A DNA stretch of 48,800 bases from CAZEPJ01 sp964514105 (GTDB lineage Bacteria; Desulfobacterota; Desulfocorpusculales; Desulfocorpusculum): assembly GCA_964514105.1 (NCBI GenBank), contig CAZEPJ010000033.1, positions 1 to 48,800 on the forward strand, in the 5' to 3' direction. A model generated the notes under the pieces. It did not search any database. It saw only the letters and a list, made by a program, of their open reading frames with translations, and was not told the DNA's origin. The translations under genes were made by a program, and so were the position numbers. Positions 17,076 through 25,695 of the stretch are shown one piece after another. Position 1 is the first letter of the stretch. Every line of letters starts with the position of its first letter.

Positions 17076-17723
17076 ATGGAGCCGTATCGCATCGTGCTGG
17101 CAGACGATCACGGCATGTTTCGCGCGGGGCTCAAGAGGATCCTCGCGGAACGGGAAGGCCTGGAGATCGTGGGCGAGGCCGACGACGGCCTGGAACTTCT
17201 CGGCCTGCTCAACCGGGTCTCTCCCCACCTGGTGATCCTGGACATCTCCATGCCCAATCTGCGGGGGATCGAGGCCATAAACGAGATCAAGGGCAGGGTC
17301 CCCCGGGTCAAGGTGCTGATGCTGACCATGCACCGGGACGTGGAGTTCCTCTCCCAGGCCATGGCAGCCGGTGCGGACGGATACCTGCTCAAGGAGGACA
17401 CGGAGGCGGAGATCTACTCGGCGGTGGAGGCGATCCGCATGGGCAAGACGCACGTGTCCGGACTCCTGTCCGCCGAGCTGGCCGGCTCCCTGTCCCAGAT
17501 CTTCCGGGGGGGGGGCACCTCCGCCGCCCTGGGGCCCCTGACCATTCGGGAACGGCAAGTGGTGAAGCTCATTGCGGAGGGCAAGTCCAACAAGGAGGTC
17601 GGCGACGCGTTGTGCATCAGCGTCCACACGGTGGAGCGCCACCGGGCCAACGCCATGCAAAAGCTCGACCTTCGGAAGACGGCTGACCTGGTCAAGTACG
17701 CAATCCAGAAGGGGTACCTGTGA
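17076..17723 (+). CDS. NarL/FixJ-family response regulator
   Basis: 215 residues: receiver domain (acidic D10-D11, phospho-acceptor D56 in VILDISMP, T84, K106) and a C-terminal LuxR-type helix-turn-helix (LTIRERQVVKLIAEGKSNKEV, then VHTVERHRANAMQKL). It lies 10 nt downstream of its kinase and is almost certainly its partner. The linker between the domains is encoded by a run of ten G (17506-17515), giving three glycines; a one-base length change there would remove the DNA-binding domain. Confidence 0.95.
   Translation: MEPYRIVLADDHGMFRAGLKRILAEREGLEIVGEADDGLELLGLLNRVSPHLVILDISMPNLRGIEAINEIKGRVPRVKVLMLTMHRDVEFLSQAMAAGADGYLLKEDTEAEIYSAVEAIRMGKTHVSGLLSAELAGSLSQIFRGGGTSAALGPLTIRERQVVKLIAEGKSNKEVGDALCISVHTVERHRANAMQKLDLRKTADLVKYAIQKGYL
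17506..17515 (+). repeat. Run of ten G in the response-regulator linker
   Basis: Uninterrupted G10 inside the coding sequence, between receiver and HTH domains. Such tracts can slip during replication. Base composition alone predicts roughly one run this long in a window of this size and richness, so the location rather than the existence is notable. Confidence 0.7.
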
Positions 17724-18146
17724 CGGCGGCGCCAGCGACGGCCTGGAGGGCGCCCCTGGCCCGGGTCTCCGTTCCCTGAGTCCCATTCGCTCCATCCGCG
17801 ATTCGTGCAGCCTTTTTTTCCGAACCCATGGCCCCAGCGCCCTGCTGGAAGGTCCCGTGCGCTGCCCTCCCCGCGGCCCTTCGCCCGGGTCTCCCCTCTG
17901 CCCATGGTCAGAACTGACCATTGGCCTTTGGTCACTTGTCGCCTTCCCCAAATCATCCCTTCTTCGGATGGGCGCAGACTCCTGAATCTGGTTTCATGGA
18001 ACCCTGAGGGGAATCGATCCCATTCCCCCTGTGCCGGGGCCTGCGGCGTTGGCCTGGATGCTGGCCCGACCCCTGGGCCCCGCTGCGAGATACAGGACCC
18101 GAGCCCCCGGGAGCCGCGCGGGGATATCTTCAATGGAGAGGCGGCC
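17724..18146. other. 423-nt gap containing a palindromic candidate operator
   Basis: No gene is supported here. A perfect 8-bp inverted repeat ATGGTCAG-AA-CTGACCAT lies at 17904-17921, and a further TGGTCA half-site follows at 17929-17934. A T7 run at 17813-17819 has no stem before it. The gap separates the NarL-type regulator from the lone receiver protein, so the palindrome could be an operator for the latter, perhaps bound by the adjacent LuxR-type regulator. Confidence 0.45.
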
Positions 18147-18572
18147 ATGGACGCGCTCATCGTGGAGGACAACCGGTCCTTCCGCCAGGTCTTCCGAGAC
18201 TATCTGCTGGATCTGCATCCCTTCCTGCGCATCGGCGAGGCGGCAGACGCCCGGGAGGCCATGGAGAAGATCTCGACGCGCCCACCCGCCCTGGCCTTCG
18301 TGGACATCAACCTCCCCGGGATGAGCGGCCTCGAACTCACGGCATGGATCAAGGCGCGCTGTCCCGGTGCGAGGGTGCTCGTCATGACGAGCCTGGGGGA
18401 CTCGGCGCTGGGGGCCGCGGCGTTGGCCGCGGGGGCCGACGCCTTCTTCGTCAAGGGCGCCGTCGCCGGCAAGGCATTTGTCGACAGGGTACAGGCCCTC
18501 ATCGACGAGATCCAAGCGAACGACTCGGCGCGCCACCCGTCCCATTCGGGCCCCTGCGCCCACCATCAATGA
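18147..18572 (+). CDS. Stand-alone response-regulator receiver protein
   Basis: 141 residues with a complete receiver domain (E7-D8, phospho-acceptor D53 in FVDINLPGMSG, T81, K103) and then only about 20 disordered residues (ending SGPCAHHQ); no output domain. The ATG has GGAGAGG upstream. Its position 420 nt after a complete kinase/regulator pair suggests that it is a second phosphate acceptor of that kinase or a phosphate sink, but no physical evidence links them. Confidence 0.85.
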   Translation: MDALIVEDNRSFRQVFRDYLLDLHPFLRIGEAADAREAMEKISTRPPALAFVDINLPGMSGLELTAWIKARCPGARVLVMTSLGDSALGAAALAAGADAFFVKGAVAGKAFVDRVQALIDEIQANDSARHPSHSGPCAHHQ

Positions 18573-18684
18573 GCGCCGGGCGAGGCCCCAGACGAAGGGG
18601 CCTCCGGGCCGAGATCCGCCGTACGAGTCGGGCCTTCCTGCCATCTTCCGGGGGTTGGCGACCCCGGCCCATCCTGCCCAGACC

Positions 18685-18713
18685 TGGACGGCCGCACTCC
18701 CCGGTGTTATAAA
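18685..18713 (+). promoter_or_regulatory. Promoter predicted to give a leaderless NUDIX transcript
   Basis: TGGACG (18685-18690), 17-nt spacer, TATAAA (18708-18713) preceded by TGT (extended -10). Transcription would start about 7 nt after the -10, which is the ATG at 18720 itself. No Shine-Dalgarno lies before that ATG, which fits a leaderless mRNA. Confidence 0.6.
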
Positions 18714-18719
18714 GCCCGC

Positions 18720-19166
18720 ATGTCGCGCGAGTATCCAGAGCGTCCTGTCGTGGCCGTCGGCGCGGTGGTGGTGCGCGCAGGGGATGTCCTGCTCGTTCGC
18801 CGGGGCAGGCCCCCCGGCCGAGGCCTCTGGAGCATCCCGGGCGGGGCCGTCCGCCTGGGAGAGCCCCTGGAGGCGGCGCTACGGCGGGAGCTGCGCGAGG
18901 AAACGGGGCTGGAGGTCCGCCCAGAGGCCGTCGTCAAGGTGGTGGAGAGGATCCTTCCCGAAGGCGGCCGCATCCGCTACCACTACGTCATCGTGGACTA
19001 CGCCTGCACCGTGGCGGGTGGGGAACTCCGGGCGGCCAGCGACGCCGAGGAGGCCAGGTGGGTGCCCTGCCAGGACCTGGAGGCATGGGGGTTGACGGGG
19101 GAAACCCGGGAGGTCCTCTGTGCGGGTTGGCGGATGTTGCAAGACCTCCCCCGCCCGGGGCAGTAG
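18720..19166 (+). CDS. NUDIX hydrolase
   Basis: 148 residues. A complete Nudix box G-x5-E-x7-REL-x-EE-x-GL is present (GAVRLGE ... RELREETGL), within a fold beginning VVAVGAVVVRAGDVLLVRRGR. Such proteins hydrolyse nucleoside diphosphate-linked compounds; the pattern is of the short ADP-ribose or (d)NTP pyrophosphatase type, substrate not deducible. The start is supported by the promoter position (leaderless) and by family alignment; no ribosome binding site is visible. Converges with the PlsC-like gene, 25 nt apart. Confidence 0.9.
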   Translation: MSREYPERPVVAVGAVVVRAGDVLLVRRGRPPGRGLWSIPGGAVRLGEPLEAALRRELREETGLEVRPEAVVKVVERILPEGGRIRYHYVIVDYACTVAGGELRAASDAEEARWVPCQDLEAWGLTGETREVLCAGWRMLQDLPRPGQ

Positions 19167-19191
19167 GAATCCAGCGCGGCAAGGGGATGAA

Positions 19192-20346
19192 TCAGCCCTT
19201 GCGGGGAGCCGGCGCCGCCAGGGTCTCTTGCAGCGCCCGCCTCAGAGGCTCCAGGTGTCTGACCTGGTTCCAGTGGAAGAGCACGGGGCGAGAGCCCCTC
19301 AGGGATGCGCCGGAACTCGGGGCCCCAGCGTCATCCCTCTCCCGTAGCGTCACGCAGCCGCCGCGGATGCTGAGGGCCCCCCGGGCGCGGTACCAAGCCA
19401 GGGACCTGTCCATGGCCCGATCCAGGTCCTCCTCCACGCCCTCTTGGAGAAAGGCGTACTCGGCGGCCAGGCGTCGGGCCGTCCCCTGGAGGAGGTCCCG
19501 GAGCCGAATGAGGGGGATGCCCCCCCCTTCGGCCCGCAGGTGGGGCTGGCGGAGGATGGCGGCCAGGAGGTGCTGGGGGCCCACCGAGACCTGTTTCCCG
19601 ATGGCGTCCGTCACGCCCCGGACCAGGGCCCCCAGGGCGCGGGGCGTCTCATCGCCCGCAACGGCCACCGGCTCGCCGAACACCAGGTGGACGGCCCGGG
19701 AGGCGAAATCGTAGGTGATGGTGGTGGGAACCACCCGCAGGGGCGTCCCCAGCCCGCCCAGGAGCAACTCCAGGAAACGGCCTGCCGGCCTCTTTCCGTC
19801 GTCTGGCGTCCGTCCGGGCAGCTGCCGCTGGAAGAGATACAGGATCTCCCCCGTGCGCGACCGGGTGCCGCTGACGAACAGCAGGACGCTGCGATCCAGA
19901 TGCCCCCGGATCCGCTGGAGGACCGCCGCCAGGCGGGACCGGTTGAGGCTCCCCCTGGGAAAAGGGATGTTGTTGCACGACCGCGCCATGGCCCGGTTGA
20001 TCCAGGCCAGTTTGAAGAAGTCATCCCGCATGATCTGGGCCGGCCGGAGGCGGTAGTCGGTGGCCGCCAGTATCTCACGAATGATGTACACCGGGTCGAA
20101 GATGCCCACGTGGTTGGAGGCGAACAGGGCGGGCCCCAGGCCGGCAAGCCGGTGGAGGCCGCGGGCGCGGAGCCTGGCCGGGATGTCCAGGAGGAGGTCG
20201 GCCACGGGCAGCGCCTCGCGGAAGAAGGCCTCGTCGGACATCCGGGAGAAGAGGACCCGGCCGATGGTCCGACCCCCCTGCAGCAGGATCTTGAGCCCCC
20301 CGGGCCTGGCCAAGCGCCCGGGGTCGCCAGCAATGTGAACGGGCAC
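19192..20346 (-). CDS. PlsC-like lysophospholipid/glycerolipid acyltransferase
   Basis: 384 residues from the GTG, which has GAGAGGAG 6 nt upstream; an ATG at 20364 lacks such a site. The acyltransferase domain shows the catalytic H-x4-D as SNHVGIFDP, motif 2 as NNIPFPRGSLNRS and motif 3 as FVSGTRSRTGEI, where the usual PEGTRS is altered. The C-terminal 120 residues are helical and not recognised. Likely soluble or peripheral, adding acyl chains to a glycerolipid or related acceptor. Its leader carries a GC-rich hairpin. Divergent from the thioesterase gene. Confidence 0.8.
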   Translation of the reverse strand: MPVHIAGDPGRLARPGGLKILLQGGRTIGRVLFSRMSDEAFFREALPVADLLLDIPARLRARGLHRLAGLGPALFASNHVGIFDPVYIIREILAATDYRLRPAQIMRDDFFKLAWINRAMARSCNNIPFPRGSLNRSRLAAVLQRIRGHLDRSVLLFVSGTRSRTGEILYLFQRQLPGRTPDDGKRPAGRFLELLLGGLGTPLRVVPTTITYDFASRAVHLVFGEPVAVAGDETPRALGALVRGVTDAIGKQVSVGPQHLLAAILRQPHLRAEGGGIPLIRLRDLLQGTARRLAAEYAFLQEGVEEDLDRAMDRSLAWYRARGALSIRGGCVTLRERDDAGAPSSGASLRGSRPVLFHWNQVRHLEPLRRALQETLAAPAPRKG

Positions 20347-20369
20347 CGCGCGCTCCTCTCCCATGCCGA

Positions 20370-20390
20370 GGCCCCGCGCGAGGCGGGGCC
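20370..20390 (-). repeat. GC hairpin in the leader of the PlsC-like gene
   Basis: Perfect inverted repeat GGCCCCGC (20370-20377) and GCGGGGCC (20383-20390) with a 5-nt loop. It lies between the predicted -10 element and the preferred GTG start on the minus strand, and would occupy most of the short 5' leader. Confidence 0.6.
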
Positions 20391-20403
20391 CGCCATGGAG
20401 GGC

Positions 20404-20409
20404 ATTATA
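20404..20409 (-). promoter_or_regulatory. Perfect -10 element upstream of the PlsC-like gene
   Basis: TATAAT on the minus strand, a perfect consensus -10 in very GC-rich DNA. No convincing -35 lies 16-18 nt upstream, so an activator may be required. Predicted transcript start is near 20397. Confidence 0.4.
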
Positions 20410-20530
20410 CCCCACGGACGGTCTGTGCGGCCGGGGGTCGGGCCCCTTGGCCGCCGGCGGGAAACGGGATAACCTGGGGGCGGCCCGGGCGGCCTCGCCC
20501 GGGCGGACCGACCAAGGGGGGAGGACGGCC

Positions 20531-21004
20531 TTGGAGCGCGCACTGCCGTACAGCAACTGGTGCTACGTCTGCGGGAAGGACAACCCACTGGGCTTTCGCA
20601 TCGTCTTCTCGGCGCAGGACGGACGGGTCCGGGCCCGGTACACCCCGGAGCGGAACCGGCAGGGATACCTGGGCGTCACCCATGGGGGGGTCATCTGCAC
20701 CCTCCTGGATGAGACCATGGGGTGGGCCCCCGCCCTGGTGATCAAGCGGCTGTTCGTGACGGCGGAGCTGACCGTCCGGTACATCCGCCCCTTCCCGGTG
20801 GAGAAGGCCATGATCGTGGAGGCCTGGCCCGAGAAGGCCTCCCGGCGAATGGCCCTGGTCAGGGGAGAAGTGCGCGACGAGGAAGGCGTGCTCTACGCCG
20901 CGGCCCAGGGAAAGTTCCTCCCCATGAGCGAGAAGGAGACCCGCGAGGTGGATGCACTGCTCATCTACGAGCCCAAGACGCTGCGGGTCTTCGGGGACGC
21001 CTGA
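20531..21004 (+). CDS. PaaI/hot-dog-fold thioesterase
   Basis: 157 residues starting at a TTG with GGGGGGAGGA 6 nt upstream. The N-terminus NWCYVCGKDNPLGFRI is typical of PaaI-type proteins with a Cys pair, and the central VTHGGVICTLLDETMGWAP has the catalytic HGG...D/E arrangement of the hot-dog thioesterase fold. Hydrolysis of an acyl-CoA is the likely reaction; the substrate is unknown. Divergent from the acyltransferase gene, so lipid metabolism is a plausible context. No in-frame ATG precedes the conserved domain apart from one inside the divergent gene. Confidence 0.88.
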   Translation: MERALPYSNWCYVCGKDNPLGFRIVFSAQDGRVRARYTPERNRQGYLGVTHGGVICTLLDETMGWAPALVIKRLFVTAELTVRYIRPFPVEKAMIVEAWPEKASRRMALVRGEVRDEEGVLYAAAQGKFLPMSEKETREVDALLIYEPKTLRVFGDA

Positions 21005-21244
21005 CCCGGTGGGGCACTCGCCCTTCGGCAGGACCCGGGAGAGCCCGATCCGAGGCACTGCGGCGCATCTGGACGCCAGTGTCCGCAGGTCATGCCCCTG
21101 GCATCCGCCGGCCGCACGGGGCTCTCGGACCACGGGGTACGTGGTTCATCGGGCTGTGAAGATCGCCGGAGAGATGAAAGCGCCCCTCGGGCTGACGCAC
21201 GCGGAGCCCCCTTGTCCGGGAACAAACTCGCCGGCAGGGAGCGC

Positions 21245-22438
21245 CTACTGCCTGCGCATGAGGTGGGTGACGGCGGCCTCCAGGCCGTCCAGGGTCAGCT
21301 CGAACATGGGGAAGATTTCACGGATGTAGTTGATGGTGGCCGTATAGCGCCACTCCGCGGCCAGGACCGGATTGAGCCAGACCGCGTGGGGGAAAGTGGC
21401 GGCGATGAACTTGAGCCGTTCGATGCTGGGGCGCCCCGACCGCTCCTCGATGTGGATGGAGCCGTCGGTGGCCATGAGCTCATAGGGGGCCATGCTGGCG
21501 TCCCCCACGATGACGAAGCGCGTCTCGGGGTCCAGGCGGACCAGCTGGTCCACGGCCACGGGCTTCTGGCGCCTGGGCGGATCCTCCCAGAGGTAGTCGT
21601 AGATGGTGTTGTGGAAGAAGAAGGTCTTGAGGTCCTTGAACTGGGCCCGGGCGTACCGGAAGAGGGTCTGCACCAGCCCCACGTAAGGCTCCATGGACCA
21701 TCCCCCGTTGTCCACCGCCAGGATCACCTTGAGCCGGTCCCGCAGGCTGCGATCGAAGATGATCTCGATCTCCCCGGCGTTCTTCATGGTCTGGTAAATG
21801 GTCTCGTCCACGTTGACCTGGTCCTTGGGACCCGACGGGACCATGTGCCGGAGGCGCTTGAGGGCCTCGCCCAACTGGGCCTGGGTCAGGGGCCCGTCCT
21901 GGGAGTAGTCCCGGTACCGCCGGTCCATGGCCACCTTGACCGCGGACTTGTTGCGCGAAACCCCGCCGACCCGCATCCCCCCGGGATGGTGTCCCGAGTG
22001 CCCCACGGGAGACGTCCCCCCGGTCCCGATCCACTTGCTGCCGCCGTGGTGGGCCTCGGTCTGCTCCTTGAGGCGGTCCAGGAAATACTGGATCAACTCC
22101 TCGGGAGTGAGCTTGCTCAGCTCCGATTCGTCGACGCCCAACGCCTCGGCCAGCTCTCGGGGGTTCTTGAGCCACTCCTCCAGGAGGGCCTGGGCCACCT
22201 CGGAGAGCTCGACGGCCTCCGGCTCCTTGAACTCCGCCCCCTGGAACTTGTGGGCGAACACCTGATCGTACAGGTCGAAGTAGCGTTCGCTCTTGACCAG
22301 GATGGCGCGGGCGCCGGTGTAGAAGTCGTCCAGGGAATTGATGAGGCCCATGCTCAGGGCCTGTTGCAGCTTCAGGAACGAGGTGGGGGAGACGGGTACG
22401 CCCACCTTTCTCAGGAAATAAAAGAAATCGACGAACAT
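21245..22438 (-). CDS. CoxE-like VWA-domain protein
   Basis: 397 residues. The N-terminal half is helical (FLRKVGVPVSPTSFLKLQQAL...), a Gly/His-rich linker GGTSPVGHSGHHPGG follows, and the C-terminal half is a VWA domain with the metal-site variant VDNGGWSM instead of D-x-S-x-S. It is encoded 63 nt downstream of a MoxR-type ATPase. Such ATPase/VWA pairs act as chaperone-like machines inserting metals or assembling large complexes; the CoxD-CoxE pair does this for CO dehydrogenase. No target complex is adjacent here; the cytochrome region starts about 8 kb away. Confidence 0.88.
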   Translation of the reverse strand: MFVDFFYFLRKVGVPVSPTSFLKLQQALSMGLINSLDDFYTGARAILVKSERYFDLYDQVFAHKFQGAEFKEPEAVELSEVAQALLEEWLKNPRELAEALGVDESELSKLTPEELIQYFLDRLKEQTEAHHGGSKWIGTGGTSPVGHSGHHPGGMRVGGVSRNKSAVKVAMDRRYRDYSQDGPLTQAQLGEALKRLRHMVPSGPKDQVNVDETIYQTMKNAGEIEIIFDRSLRDRLKVILAVDNGGWSMEPYVGLVQTLFRYARAQFKDLKTFFFHNTIYDYLWEDPPRRQKPVAVDQLVRLDPETRFVIVGDASMAPYELMATDGSIHIEERSGRPSIERLKFIAATFPHAVWLNPVLAAEWRYTATINYIREIFPMFELTLDGLEAAVTHLMRRQ

Positions 22439-22501
22439 GGCGATCCGGCCTTCCGCCCATGTCCCGCGGGCCTGCGACCCCGATCCGCCCCTTTGGGCGG
22501 C

Positions 22502-23353
22502 TCAGACCCGGAAGCGCGCCACCGCGTTCTGGGCCACCGCATAATCGGGGCTCTTCTTGAAGAGCACCCCCAGGTACGGAACCTCCCCCTTGTGGAGGGT
22601 TCGCACCTTGAAGTCGGGGTCGGACTGCAGCGCCCGCAGCCAGTTGATGAGCTCCCGGGTGGCCGGCTTTTTCTCGATCCCCTTGATGTCCCGCATGCGG
22701 AAGAACGTCCGCACCGCACTGTCCATCAGCTCCTGGTCGATGCGGGGGAAATGCACCAGGACGATGCGCCGCATCATGTCGGGGTCGGGGAAGGCGATGT
22801 GGTGGAAGTTGCACCGGCCCAGAAACGGGTCCGAGAGGTCCTTCTTGGCGTTGGAGGTGATGACGATGACCGGACGGTTGCGGGCCTTGACGGTCTCGTC
22901 GATCTCGATGATATCGAAGCTCATCTGATCCAGCACGTCCAGCATGTCGTCCTGGAAATCCGTGTCCGCCTTGTCGATCTCATCGATGAGGAGAACCACC
23001 CGTTCCTCCGCCACGAAGGCCTGCCCGATCTTCCCCATTCGGATGTACTCTTTGATGTCGCTCACGTTGCGCTTGGAGTCACCGAAGCGGCTGTCGTTCA
23101 ATCGGGTGAGGGTGTCGTACTGGTACAGGGCGTCGATGAGCTTCATGCTCGACTTGACATTGAGCACGATGAGGGACATCCCCAGCGACTCGGCGATGGC
23201 GTAGGCCAGCATGGTCTTTCCCGTCCCGGGCTCGCCCTTGAGCAGGAGGGGCATCTCCAGCGCCATGGAGATATTGACGATCTTGGCCAGTTCCTCGTCG
23301 AGGACGTACTTGGATGCGCCGGTGAACCGCTTGATCTCGTTTCCCTCGGGCAT
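22502..23353 (-). CDS. MoxR-family AAA+ ATPase
   Basis: 283 residues: Walker A GEPGTGKT, Walker B VVLLIDEIDKA, sensor 1 VIVITSNAKKDLSDPFLGRCNFHHI with arginine finger, all standard. The chosen ATG (MPEGNEIKRF) has GAGGAGG 4 nt upstream; a longer start at 23395 has none. Partner of the VWA protein 63 nt downstream. Known MoxR/VWA pairs remodel protein complexes, often adding metal cofactors. Its promoter must lie in the 175-nt divergent gap shared with the acyl-CoA synthetase-like gene. Confidence 0.92.
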   Translation of the reverse strand: MPEGNEIKRFTGASKYVLDEELAKIVNISMALEMPLLLKGEPGTGKTMLAYAIAESLGMSLIVLNVKSSMKLIDALYQYDTLTRLNDSRFGDSKRNVSDIKEYIRMGKIGQAFVAEERVVLLIDEIDKADTDFQDDMLDVLDQMSFDIIEIDETVKARNRPVIVITSNAKKDLSDPFLGRCNFHHIAFPDPDMMRRIVLVHFPRIDQELMDSAVRTFFRMRDIKGIEKKPATRELINWLRALQSDPDFKVRTLHKGEVPYLGVLFKKSPDYAVAQNAVARFRV

Positions 23354-23471
23354 GGGTCCTCCTCGGGTCCGCGTGAGAAAGGGCTTGAAAGCCATTGCGT
23401 GCTCTTTGATGATATCCCATGGTCCGGCCGCTTTTCAACCTCCCTCGGCGGACACGGACCGGGTGGCGCCC

Positions 23472-23501
23472 TTGACACCGCCTCCCGCCGCATCCTATAT
23501 G
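23472..23501 (+). promoter_or_regulatory. Strong sigma70 promoter for the CoA-binding protein
   Basis: TTGACA (23472-23477), 18-nt spacer, TATATG (23496-23501). Predicted start near 23508 gives a 20-nt leader containing GGAAGGGACAAGAG before the ATG at 23529. The same TTGACA/TATATG pairing recurs upstream of the IclR gene. Confidence 0.65.
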
Positions 23502-23528
23502 GCTGGGGACGATTGGAAGGGACAAGAG

Positions 23529-24932
23529 ATGGCCGAGACGACCTTGCATGCCCTGGGGCGCATCCTGAACCCCCGCTCCGTGGCCCTGGTGGGGGCCTCG
23601 GGGCGGGAGAACAGTCTGGGCAACTGGTTTCTCCAGGCCATGATCAACGGCGGTTTCCCCGGCGCCCTGTACCCCGTGAACCCCAAAGGCGGTCAAATCC
23701 GGGGTCTGCCTGCCGTGAAGCGCATCGAGGCATTGCCGCGGGGCGTGGACCTGGGGATCCTGTGCATTCCGGGGGAGGCCGTCCCCGAGGCCCTGGAGCG
23801 CTGCGGCCGGCACGGGATGTCGGGGGTGATGATTGCGGCGGGCGGCTTCGCGGAGATGGGGAAAGAGGGCGAGGCCATGCAGCGCCACATGGTGGACCGG
23901 GCGCGTGGCCTCGGCCTCCGACTCATGGGCCCCAATACCATCGGATTCGTCAACACCCGGGCGCGGCTCAACGCCTCATTCTCCAGGGAGATGGGCGGAT
24001 CAAAGCCAGGCAGCATCGGCGTGGTCTCTCAGAGCGGCTCGGTATGCGAGACCCTGTTCTTCCGATGCCGGGAGCGGGGATTCGGATTCTCCCACCTCAT
24101 CGCCTCGGGCAACGAAGCCGACCTCGACCTGTGCGATTACATGGAGTACCTCCTGCACGACCCGCCCACCCGGGTCATCGCCCTGTACATGGAGCAGATG
24201 CCAAGGCCCGCCCGCTTCGTGGAGATCGTCCGCCGGGGCCCGGCCAAGCCCACGGTGATCTTCCGGACCGGGCGGACCCCCGGGGGCCGGGCTGCGGCCT
24301 CCTCCCACACAGGAGCCCTGTGCGGGGAGGACGCCGTGCTGTCGGGACTGATCCGCCAGCTGGGACTGGTGGAGGTCCGATCGTACCAGGCCCTGCTGGA
24401 CGCCCTGGTGGCCGCGGCCGCGGGGCGATTCCCCGCGGGGAATCGTCTGGCCGTGGTCACCGGCCCCGGGGCGCCGGGGGTGGCCGCGTGCGACGCGGCC
24501 GCGGAGATCGGCGTGCGGATGGATCCGCTGGGAGAGGCCGCTCAAAGCAGGTTGGCCCGGGTCCTGCCCGCCATTGCCTCGTGCCGGAACCCGGTGGACC
24601 TGACGGGCGTTGCGGCCACCAGCTCGGGGTTGGTGGCCGCCGCCCTGGACGTGGTGCTGGCCGAGGACACGGTGGACGGCGCCCTGGTCATCTTCGGGGC
24701 CTTGTCCACCCTGGAGGGGCTGGACGGTGTCCTGGAGGTCTTCCGGCGGCGGCCCAAGCCTCTTCTGGCCGTCACCGTGGCCTCCCTCACCGAGAACGTG
24801 CACACCCGCGCCATCATCCAGCGGCTGGGCCGGGCGGGGATCCCCTCCTTCTTCACGCCGGAGCAGGCTGTGGCGGCCTTCAAGACCCTGGTGACGGCGG
24901 GCCGTGCCCACGGACTTCCCCGTGGGCCATGA
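23529..24932 (+). CDS. NDP-forming acyl-CoA synthetase alpha subunit-like protein
   Basis: 467 residues covering the CoA-binding domain (LNPRSVALVGASGRENSLGN), the succinyl-CoA-ligase-like domain (GPNTIGFVN, GVVSQSGSV, SGNEADLDLCDY) and a second ligase domain. The phospho-histidine is in ASSHTGALCGED. In ADP-forming acetyl-CoA synthetases this subunit works with an ATP-grasp beta subunit; no ATP-grasp domain is fused here and none is encoded nearby. Start chosen from the short leader of a strong promoter. Probably makes ATP from an acyl-CoA, which would suit the 2-oxoacid:ferredoxin oxidoreductase at the window's end, but that pairing is inference. Confidence 0.88.
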   Translation: MAETTLHALGRILNPRSVALVGASGRENSLGNWFLQAMINGGFPGALYPVNPKGGQIRGLPAVKRIEALPRGVDLGILCIPGEAVPEALERCGRHGMSGVMIAAGGFAEMGKEGEAMQRHMVDRARGLGLRLMGPNTIGFVNTRARLNASFSREMGGSKPGSIGVVSQSGSVCETLFFRCRERGFGFSHLIASGNEADLDLCDYMEYLLHDPPTRVIALYMEQMPRPARFVEIVRRGPAKPTVIFRTGRTPGGRAAASSHTGALCGEDAVLSGLIRQLGLVEVRSYQALLDALVAAAAGRFPAGNRLAVVTGPGAPGVAACDAAAEIGVRMDPLGEAAQSRLARVLPAIASCRNPVDLTGVAATSSGLVAAALDVVLAEDTVDGALVIFGALSTLEGLDGVLEVFRRRPKPLLAVTVASLTENVHTRAIIQRLGRAGIPSFFTPEQAVAAFKTLVTAGRAHGLPRGP

Positions 24933-24971
24933 TGGGCCAAGTCGTCTCCTTCCCTTTCTCTTGGAGGGGAC

Positions 24972-25673
<702 letters not shown>

Positions 25674-25695
25674 CCGCCCTCCCCGGGGAGGCGCC

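Noticed and set aside
17813..17819. T7 run after the response regulator as a terminator
   Set aside because: No stem of more than a few base pairs lies directly before it.
15345..17951. Minus-strand open frame continuing 2.6 kb upstream of the MFS gene
   Set aside because: It is exactly antisense to the kinase and regulator, has no domain and arises from the GC-rich codon pattern; the MFS start at 15344 is well supported.
21092..23520. Very long plus-strand open frame across the VWA and MoxR genes
   Set aside because: Shadow frame. The minus-strand proteins have complete domains; the plus-strand translation is low-complexity and unlike any family.
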